Source of the DNA: Opisthorchis felineus
Lineage: Eukaryota; Platyhelminthes; Trematoda; Opisthorchiida; Opisthorchiidae
Assembly (NCBI GenBank): GCA_004794785.1
Contig: SJOL01008458.1
Location: 305,304-369,303 of the forward strand
Direction of reading: 5' to 3'
Length of the DNA stretch: 64,000 nucleotides
The number at the start of each line of letters is the position of its first letter. Within the stretch, counting starts at the first letter, position 1. A program made the translations under genes and the position numbers. Below are positions 55,016 to 64,000 of the stretch, piece by piece. Under the pieces are notes generated by a model. The model was not told the DNA's origin, did no database searches, and worked only from the letters and a program-made list of their open reading frames with translations.

Positions 55016-56476
55016 CGCAACTGGACTGAATACATAAATGTGAGGACTTTTGTTTCAAGACAAATTGTCATGGTATCACTTCCGGCCATTCAAATGACTT
55101 TCTACCAAGATGGTTTGCACGACCGACGACAACTGCGTAGATATTCTGTCGCGCTGGTGTTGACTATTCTTCCGGTGAATTTTCAGTAGTTGCTAACAAA
55201 GATTCTTCTCTCCTGCTAACTCTGCCAATGTGTCTGTGCAACAGTAGGTGGGCTGATGGCCAGCATAAGAGGTTGAAGCATCATTTAAAATATGTGATGT
55301 TTTCCGGAAGCTGAGCCGGTTGGTTTGTCATAACATTTTGAGGCATGAGAAAGTGAGTTGTGTGTATTGTTTGCTTGTGTCTTTTGTATGATTTACGTGC
55401 CTACATAATCCACTGTCTGGAAGGCGACCAACGGAAGTGAAGTGATCCCCGGGAGCATTATCTTCATTGCACACTTATAACCAGCTGCCAAGTGGTTTTT
55501 GTTATGTACGTCAGTCAGCGTTTCTTTGTTTTCTTTCGGAGGTGCGAAATTTGGTTCGGCTGCATATATCCCAACGGGACTGCCCATTCGGTCCCTTGCG
55601 ATAACCAATGTACATTCACGTCGAATGCTAAATTTCTAGGCTTTATGGACATCTCCCAAGAAAGTATCTCCATCTGTCCTATTCGCGCTAATGTTTCGAC
55701 AGTGAACTTGGAAGAATAACTGTTGTCCACAATGACATGATACTTGTGTGGCATTATTGACAAAGTTCATTTTGCCGTAGGTTTTCAGAATTATGAAATC
55801 TAAATCAACAAAGAAATTGAATCTCTTTCATTGTGTGGGTGAGCAAGTTGCGAATTTCCATTCAATAACCACTTTATTGGCAAAGTCGAAGATGACAACC
55901 AGTCCGATGTCCAATTTTTCAAAACAAAAACAGAAGCCTATTGACAAATCTGTGGGTTGCGCAACGAATACTTAAGCGCACAAAAATGGTCGCTCAGGTA
56001 AAGTTGATATTGTGGAGGATGCCTTGGTCTAGTTTTTACTTTGGGCCTTGTTCATGAGTAAACAAATGTCATTTTGGAAGGGGAAAGAAGGAAACCGGCT
56101 GTGTGAGTCGAATTTACTGCCACATCAGATGTCATTTTGTGGCAGCAGTGACAGGAATTCGTCAGTATATAAAAAGTCTACTGCTTCAGTGGATCAATAG
56201 TCGCTAAGTAGCGTTTTACTCTAAAGCGTACTAGCAGTGAGTCTCCTCTTAATATTTTACGACAAAACTAGCGTAATTGGTATTTGTCTGTGGAATCCTA
56301 TGAAAACAAGACTTACTTTGTGCTTCCCTCTATTTTGGGAACGGTTTCTTTAAAGAGGGTTGTGTGAAACACTAGCAACAATAATAGCAGACTTTGTGGC
56401 TTGGTTTGTTTCCCTGTCGACAGTAAACAATAAGGGCGGAACCTCAATGGAGTTTTGTCGTTTGCACTAGATTTCG
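55016..56476. other. intergenic, no gene recognised
   Basis: A minus-strand frame at 55515-55763 has a weakly integrase-like YHVIVDNSYSSKF stretch, treated as unproven. Otherwise I see no feature in this part. Confidence 0.4.
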
Positions 56477-56482
56477 TTTATT
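56477..56482 (-). terminator. candidate poly(A) signal for the minus-strand exon at 56623-56862
   Basis: AATAAA on the minus strand, about 140 nt 3' of the putative stop codon. Such hexamers are frequent in A+T-rich DNA, so it supports the exon only by position. Confidence 0.3.
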
Positions 56483-56622
56483 CCAATAGGCGAAAATGCC
56501 GGCATATCGCGCCTCACTTGGCTACATATTCGGTGGCAGCTTTGGTCAACTCTCCGAGCGCTTACCAACATAAATGTTTGTAGGATGAATATCCCGATAT
56601 CCATATAAGAGTTGGTTGTACC

Positions 56623-56862
56623 TCAATTGTGGCCACGACCACTCTCTGGACTAACAGTGTAGCCACCTTCCGAATTAGCATTGTCATCCACATTGTCCAG
56701 GTCATGCCTTCCGCGCAGCCCTTCTACACCGACTTGGTCATCCAGAGGGTAGCCTGTCCACAGAACAGCATCAAAAGCATAAAACATGCCATCAATTGCA
56801 TTTGACCCATCATAATTTTGCATACCCATCTGTCTATGCTTCAACAACTTCCATATCTCACG
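56623..56862 (-). CDS. candidate terminal coding exon of an unrecognised gene (80 codons with stop)
   Basis: The minus strand has a splice-acceptor-like TGAATCTGACAG directly before 56862, then an open frame of 79 residues and a stop at 56625-56623. The peptide starts REIWKLLKHRQMGMQNYDG, continues with GMFYAFDAVLWTGYPLDD and ends in an acidic, Asn/Asp/Gly-rich tail (HDLDNVDDNANSEGG...SGRGHN). A minus-strand AATAAA lies about 140 nt beyond the stop (56482-56477), as expected for a last exon. I do not recognise the protein and found no upstream exons of the same gene. It could be a cytoplasmic C-terminal tail, or a chance frame. Confidence 0.35.
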   Translation of the reverse strand, partial: REIWKLLKHRQMGMQNYDGSNAIDGMFYAFDAVLWTGYPLDDQVGVEGLRGRHDLDNVDDNANSEGGYTVSPESGRGHN

Positions 56863-56899
56863 CTGTCAGATTCATTAAACCAACACCTTACTTAGTCCT

Positions 56900-59800
56900 G
56901 CATACCCACTACTCCCAGTGTTTATGTAATCGGACCATATGAACACCGGAAGATCTCAGACGTGCTTTACAAGAGAGAAGTGTTGATACATGTTGTTTTC
57001 TGGAACAGGCCAGTGCAAGCATTTTCAGCTTCTTTAATTAAATCCACCCTCTTCTGACAAATTCGGTTTCCACGACAACTTGTGCAAGGGTGTATATGCG
57101 TATCGACATGAATGTCAAGTGGTTAATAATGGATTGAGGTAGCAATCCATATAGATCGGAAAAATTAGCACTAGAGGAAAAAGGAACAAAACTGGAAAAA
57201 AATGACAAACGGGGACGCATTCCAGAAAACCGCTCCAAGACGATACATATTTTTCACTCACTATCATAAGTTTTGCACTCGGCCCATTCTGAATAATTTC
57301 GTGCATCAAATCCTTCTTTCTCTTGTTTCGAGCTTCTCTAGTGTTAGAAGATTTTCTGAGATAAGATTGGTTTTTGTGCCAAACTAACTAAGGCCTTCTA
57401 CATTCCTAATCCACTTTGCAACGACAATTACCAGGCACAAATTGCTCATCTTAATTGACACACAGGTAGCGCTTAGCCTGGATAAAGTTAAAAGTCATCG
57501 ATAAAAAGGTGCAATCTCGTATCCACTAAGCAAAATGAATTTAATCGTCTTTTTCGTCCAGGATATCGAAATTTATCCTACCAGCCATTCGCCCATGTGA
57601 TGGCAATTTCCGTGATACAACAAACAATAGCTTCTAGAAACTTGTGTACAACTTTAGCCACTTGCTATTCATTTTAAAAATTAGTACGCCAAGCCCCTTG
57701 AAAGGCATGTAAATTTATCATTTGTTTTGCAGCAGTACATTTCGGTGTTTTAAAATAGGTGTGAAAGAAATGCCAAATCCAACTCTTCATCCTGCTTTCC
57801 TCTATTTCCATACAAATGAAATCCGTCAGTAGCTAACACAGCTGTTCCTATACTTTGAGAGACAAAGAATCGCGGGTCTCCGTGTCGTGCTGAAGTGGTT
57901 CAAAATGGTTACTAGGTTAAGTCAGGCTAAGTTTAAAGAAAATGTAAAACTTCGGTTTAAACGTAATTTAATATTATGTGATGCGAAGCACTTTGGCAGG
58001 AGTTATGCTTCGAATTTCCAAAGGATGTCAGTCGTTATTCTCTCACGCTAGTAAGAGATTTATACTTGGTGAGTATTTCCGTGATTTTCCAAACAATCTT
58101 AAAACGACAGTGATCTAGCGTACAGATCAGTTTTACAACAGCACATTATAGAAGCAGAACTACAATTTTCCTGGTCGGAAATTCCGATTAAAGAAATTTT
58201 CTCGTTGAACTTTCATTCCCAAAAACTGAGGAAGATGACTGATATACCTCGATTCAGTAATTTTGCTGATTTTTTGAAACTGTTTGCAGAACAACATTTA
58301 GGGTTTCTTTCATTTTCAGTGCCTTTTTAAAACTTGCATGCCTAACAGAAAAATAATACTCCTAAAGCACTCACATTAATTTTTACTTTTATATAATCAA
58401 TTTTTATATTCCGTTTTGGTGCTCAACCGCCACTTAGCCGCAGCGATGGCCAAGAGTTTCCAAAATCCCACGAACCAATTGTAAAATCATAAAACACCTG
58501 ACAGGCACGACCAGCCTCGTAATTCATAGATACTCGTTGTTTTCTTGGACGAGAAACTAACCAAGATTTGTTTCCATCGGTTTATTAGATTGCATAAGTA
58601 AGTGATGAAAAGATTTTCCCGAACGTTTGTCATGCCCTATACCTTGTTGGTTTATTTCACAATATATTCATCTCTGTATGCAATATCCCTTGGGTACAGT
58701 GTGTTCACTGTCCGACGTCGCATTCCATGCCTTACTTGATCCAAAAGAATTTTTGTCCGCTAATTACTTGCAGGTCAGTGTTGATCACCAATAACTCTAC
58801 TTTTATAAACTGGGGGCTACAGGGTTCGATGTCTGAGTGCCATGTACACAGTCACTAGTCGACTGGTCATAATATTATTCTAATTCATCCCAGCCCGCTG
58901 GATACAGTAGTGTAATTACCGGTAACGCCAACTTCATTTCCACAAACTAAATGTTTTAAGTTTCTTTCGCCGAATACTTAGATATCTGGAGGGGGAAAAA
59001 ACAGAGTACTAGTCATGCGGTTTACACAGCGTCTTAAACCTACCTTCAGTATCTTTTATGGAAGGGAGGGAATGAAAGAAACTGATAGATTTTCAAACCG
59101 ATATGATCTTTCAGCGTCGGAGTTTTGTGCAACCCCGTCTAGGCCCAATAAATCCACCTTAACCGTTATCAATGTCAGTGGGACCAGATATTATGAATGA
59201 GTAAATCGGCTAACAAAATCTCTGATTTCGCACAAACTGAAAGTGGTATGAACACATCCTCCACCGCGATAATAAAATGGGTTAGGTAGGACAAATACTG
59301 TCCAGTTCAACTGTTCGCATATTATAGAGTTTTGTGCCAGAAAAAACTTAATGTCTGCTAAAATGACTTGGGCGCATCTAAAGCTATATAACTAGTATAA
59401 GTAGGCTGTTAAAAGTACTCATTCATTAAGCAGTAAACTGTCGATCAAAAAAAGCTGTCATTATTAATGGATAAGGAATTTTAATTGGCAGTACACGCTT
59501 AAGGTTACAGAAGATGAGAGGTAACATGTCCATGTCAGTGGAGTTAACCCATGGGATTTTTGTTACCAAGTGTTCACTGATGCCAGTATAGAGCTAAGCG
59601 TAGTTGGAACTGATGACAAAAACTTCAACTATACCGTAACTGAATAAATTATGATTCATTTAACAAGTGCCAAATGAGAAGATAAATCAAGCAATTTAGT
59701 ACTCTATATCTGCAAAAAGTAGGAATCGAAATGATATTAATCCTCAAAATAAAATAACATGTGTGAAATGGCCCATCATACAAAATACACAAGTATGATA

Positions 59801-59985
59801 GTTTGGAGCGGCTTTTGTGATTCCTGGCTCTCACCCTGATTCCAGTTGGCAAGCTAGCCTCACAAAACCCAGACTGCATTATGAAACCCATTTACATCAG
59901 CCAGTGGATGTAAAAGGACACCTATGTTAATGCACCTTAAGTCATGTATTCGGTACATAACAGGCGCACCATCTGGGCACTTCGT
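56900..59985. other. intergenic or intronic, no feature recognised
   Basis: If the 56623-56862 exon is real, this region would contain its last intron. I could not point to a convincing upstream exon. Confidence 0.4.
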
Positions 59986-60036
59986 TTTGCCTGTTAAGTT
60001 AATTTGCTTAACAGTTAACTCACTTTAACAGGCAAA
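59986..60036. repeat. perfect 12-bp inverted repeat with nested hairpins
   Basis: TTTGCCTGTTAA at 59986-59997 and TTAACAGGCAAA at 60025-60036 are exact reverse complements. The 27-base spacer contains further TTAA-rich self-complementary steps (GCTTAACAGTTAAC). It could be a short foldback. Confidence 0.7.
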
Positions 60037-63000
60037 TATGCGTTTTCAAGTGAATAAATAGGCGATAAATGTTTGTACATTCCTGAAAGCTTTGTAAATT
60101 GGATGAGTGGCTGAGTTACCACTTGATTCAGGAACACAATCCTATTACCAGTAGAGATGAATGAGCGAGCAGAACAAAACTGTCCTTGTCTTGATGGAAC
60201 TAAGATAGCAAAATTTGAATAAAATGGGATGATTACGTACCCTTCTGTTTCCTGGCTGGACTAGTCGACATATTAACACTTACGTTAGAGTGACGAGGGA
60301 CAGTGATGATATTTTTTGCCAAAATTTATTTTGGATAAGTGCATAAGGACCATAAGGATACCCTGAATAATGTCGATGTGACTCGTCAGACTGGTTTTGA
60401 ACTTTCTAGACGTCTCGTTTCTTGTGTGCAGCCAAGAAATTCTTCGTCAAACAATCCTAAACCGGCGTCGAAATCTGGCAACCCAATAGAAGTTCACCTC
60501 TGTAGGCCTGCGGTGATTGTGCAAGGTTATTGTTCTGCATTCCTTCGAAAGGGACATCATTGCTAAGCCAAACCGTTGTGTTCAACTGTACCGATCACAC
60601 ACTCCGGCACATTATAGAGCAAACCCCAAGTGCTCAGTGATGTAGCCGGAAGGATGGTATAAGAAAGGCTGCATCATCTGCTCAATTGATTTTTTGCTGA
60701 ACGCTCAAAGTTTAAGCATTCATACAATGGCTAGTATAGTCAGTTGGAAAGCACTTCCTTAACTTCAATGAAATCCTTGTCCTCCTGTGACGTGATTTGG
60801 CATGCACCAACCCATACTTAGTGATAAAGTGTTTAAAAATTCTTTTCCCTTCTTTAACAATGTTTCCAAAATAGTTAAAACTAGCAGATCATGGTGGAAA
60901 AAAGAGTTAGGTTTTGATGTAAATGTACGGCTTTCGCCAATTTGTAAAATGTACGCATTCGTGTAAAAAGTAAACTGGTCACATGTATGCCCTACTTCAG
61001 ATAATGTTCACATAAGAAGCACAATGATTACATTGCAAATAAAAAACACGCGGACAAAGTCGTAAATGACATGCGTTTTACACTGTGACCTAAACTTAGG
61101 TAACTCTGGCTAGACCTTAGACTGCTGACAGTTATGCAAATTGCATGGCAGATCACTGGGACAAGAATCCTAGCAAAATCTCAACGGATCGATTCCAGAA
61201 GAATCGTACTGAAGCTGACCTACATAAGCTGACTTTCAGCATCACCCTGCTTTTCGTGTGTTGATCGCATGTCAAACAGGGTTAAACAATTACTGTTAAA
61301 CATTACTGCGATGATTTTGTGATTCCCTCACGCAGCTGCTTTACTGACTTGAAACGAACTGTTGCTAAATATCGCATTGTAAATTAAATTCAACTCAGTT
61401 TCGACTACCTCAAGTCAGTGTGTAGGTATTTGAAGGATTAGTAACTTCAAGCCTTCCGGTGTTGTGTGGCTTCTTTCGACGCAAATGTGGATGAACGCAG
61501 TAACCGCCAAAAATATTTCTTCCAAGGTGAGCAATATCCAAAGCTACTTTGAGATTAAAGTTTTATACTAGATTTCCTAGTTTTACTATTGTCAAACGCT
61601 ATCAAACTAGATGGTTTATGGCTACGAAATTGTAGAATTTGTAATCGAATCGCACGCGTTTGATCAGTCACTCACGTGTCTACGCACAACTATTCCAGTG
61701 TATCCGACCCAAATTGAGGGACCATTGGATTGGAGTTTTGTTCTTCCAAGAGCACACCAACATGCAGATCGCTGAACAGGCCGGGATTTAATCCTAGTCT
61801 ATCTGGCTTTCCAAATGACTGTCTCACTTACTTCCACAACGAAGTACCTGTACTTGAATCCCCGCCTCTGGATGTGTGATCGCTCTCACCCCTGAGTGAT
61901 GCTACTGGAACTGGATCTGAATGTCTCACACAACAATGGAGTAACTGTCCAGGTTGTGTGAATCGATTGACCAACCAATCAGGACCTCTTAGTCAGGTAG
62001 CACCACGGAGGCTTGAAATTTGCTAAACAAATTTTTCTTTAGTTGAAGGTTGCGAGAGTTGTGGAACGTGTATCCAATCACTCAAGGTTGAACATGTTTT
62101 CCTGTTCAGTTGTGTTCATTCCGGTGCGTCCAGTCTGTGCTGGTTCCTGAAAACATTTACCTAGCATGTGAGATTTTCGGATTGCATACCACGGTCATTT
62201 ATAAGTAATATGGTGAACTCTAATACGAGCAACATTTAAGCCCAGTGTTCCCCCATAGGAATTATTGCACCACGAGAGAAGAATGAATGCTCCAAACAGA
62301 GTGACTGTTAATTCTGAAAATCCCTCAAGCACCTACATTATTGCACACATACACTGAGCGAAAGTTGAGTACATTGCTCTTCAGGCAGATTATGCAAATG
62401 TAGAAAAATATGGTTTGCTTGACCAAACAAACAGAGTTGTTTGTAAACCTCAAGAAAATAATACCGTTCACCAAACCACTTGTCGCACGCAGAAATAGAG
62501 GGAATGGCACAAGTATCGTGGTGGCAGAGGTATATGCGTCAAAAATTTCGGCAAACAGGGATAGTATCTGCCTATCAATCCCATTTCGTCCCCCCCCCCA
62601 AAAAAAAAATTTATAACGAAGTACACATCCTTCTAGTTCAAAACACTCCCTCTGTGCACGTTGACGGACAGTCAAAGTAGATAATTATCACTGGTGACAT
62701 TAACGACATGAAGAAGCATTTTTAGATTTAGCACGGTGCAATGTGAGTATATTTTGGCGTATATATTTTCTGATTTCTGAAGTTTCTGAACATCTGGCAC
62801 TGAAATGCAAAGTGAAACATGTGTGAACGCCTCATCGTTCTAAAAATGGACAAAAATATAAAGGCAATCTCCTGGATCCCTAAACCAAATGACTATAAGA
62901 CTTCAGTATATCTCACCAAATGGCGGTGGACAAGTTTTCTTCTCAACCTTTCTTTCATAGCTTCATAATCCAGGCATCCGTCTTAGTAGTAAGTTTATCC

Positions 63001-64000
63001 CATATCTGTCACTGAATTCAGCAAATCTGGATCACTGTTAGAGGCAGCGAACAAATAGCTGATAACTCGAGTCAGGTTTTTTTCTCATTTACTCCTTGAA
63101 AGCCACTAATCTGTCTAAACATTATCGCAAAGGTTAAGTTCCATACTTTACAATGACTTAAAAACTGCAATCCAAATGGTAAAAGCTTACCTTCACAAAA
63201 TCCAGACACACTAATTATTTAAGGCTAATATATCTTGAGGCAACTGAATAATCATTTAGTTTTGTAGGTAGGAACAGAAAATGACCATTCAAAAAGACAT
63301 TTTTTCTGTAAAGCAGAATTCCAATCCTATTAGTAGATTTAAAGTTTAAAATTCAATAAAATTCATGTACTTTACTTTGCACAGGATGACTGCAAATAGG
63401 AAAAATCACCTTCGTAATTATCTTCCAGTTTGTCACAACCAAATGCACAAGTGTAGTGGTACAACTCCTGAAAAAGCCAATCCCGTTTTCCCTTTTCGAC
63501 TCTTGGAAAAACATTCTGTCCATTCTGATGAAAGATACTAATATGCACCCAGATTCGTCCGTCCGAACACTGAAATGGCAAGGTATTCGCCCGATTTTTA
63601 GTTTCTTAGACTGAAAATTTTGGCACGCATCTCTGAAGGCAAACTAACACAGAACTTGCATTAGCAACTTGATCCACAAGAAGGCGAATGGGCTTCATAT
63701 ATAATAATTGCCCAACGTATATGCTGAAAAAAGCGTGGACAAGATTGTAAGCGCGCATTCAGTGTAGCAAAGTAAGTAAAGGTGCGGAAATATCGTGACG
63801 AGTTTTGCTTCTGTTGCGCTTTCATGTTAAGTGTATGTAAAAGGGTGGGAGAGAGACAACAGATACGCATTTGGAATGAAAAACTGCCCAGTACAGGGTG
63901 TTTGACATCCAGCCATAAATTTAAAACGGTGGTGTGTTTAGTCAGTAGGTAAGCTGTGATTAGAACTGTAAGTTTTATCTTTTTTTGTCGTGGGCGTGTT
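60037..64000. other. intergenic, no gene recognised
   Basis: No family motif is seen on either strand. A C10 run followed directly by A10 lies at 62590-62609. A minus-strand frame at 63372-63581 has an acceptor-like GGCTTTTTCAG before ELYHYTCAFGCDKLEDNYEG and a stop, but nothing else supports it. Confidence 0.4.

Noticed and set aside
62325..62675. 116-residue minus-strand frame as a membrane protein
   Set aside because: Hydrophobicity arises from T-rich sequence and the C10A10 homopolymers; there is no family motif and no splice or poly(A) support.
1..64000. CRISPR arrays, operons or other prokaryotic features
   Set aside because: Spliced gene structure, LINEs, a SINE and microsatellites show nuclear eukaryotic DNA; no spaced direct-repeat array was seen apart from the hammerhead units.

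Overview
This is eukaryotic DNA, most likely from a digenean flatworm (trematode). That assignment is an inference from three things: long introns, RTE-like retrotransposons of a type common in flukes, and hammerhead-ribozyme repeats resembling the schistosome Sm-alpha family. The species cannot be fixed from this window. Coding density is very low, and most short open frames are noise.

The one gene I can reconstruct is the 3' part of a Rabankyrin-5 (ANKFY1) orthologue on the + strand, at 392-24449. Ten exons with matching phases give a 1443-nt reading frame (480 residues plus stop) with no break. It encodes about ten ankyrin repeats followed by a C-terminal FYVE zinc finger that has all eight cysteine ligands and the basic RKHHCRHCG patch. 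The BTB domain and the first ankyrin repeats must lie upstream of the window. In other animals the protein binds PI3P on early endosomes and macropinosomes and acts with Rab5.

The introns are filled with retroelements. The window opens with the 3' tail of an RTE-like non-LTR element. The 7.8-kb intron at 4719-12502 holds three copies: a 5'-truncated minus-strand copy ending in (ATC)18, a decayed internally deleted plus-strand copy abutting it head to head, and a near full-length but frame-broken copy (about 7985-12020) with endonuclease, reverse transcriptase and a trinucleotide tail. The last intron carries an antisense Penelope-like GIY-YIG endonuclease remnant and a cluster of stable hairpins.

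Downstream of the gene (about 24.5-64 kb) I recognise no complete gene. The region holds a tRNA-derived SINE (minus strand, about 25.65-25.89 kb), a 5' remnant of the RTE element (about 31-32 kb), a 226-bp foldback element (38223-38448), an RT remnant (50.8 kb), a possible Gypsy-like pol remnant (54.5 kb), and one candidate terminal coding exon on the minus strand (56623-56862) with a poly(A) signal beyond it.

The most interesting system is a repeat family carrying type I hammerhead ribozymes. Four recognisable cores are present: 48.6, 48.9, 49.1 (minus) and 54.9 kb (minus). Two of them (48901 and 49113) keep every core base. The first two are tandem, 279 bp apart. The third lies in an inverted segment that makes a foldback. 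Stem III is the self-complementary ACCGGT, which suggests cleavage as dimers. This architecture resembles Sm-alpha SINEs, retrozymes and Penelope-associated hammerheads. HHR-less pieces of the same unit occur at 17.9-18.2 and 30.7 kb.
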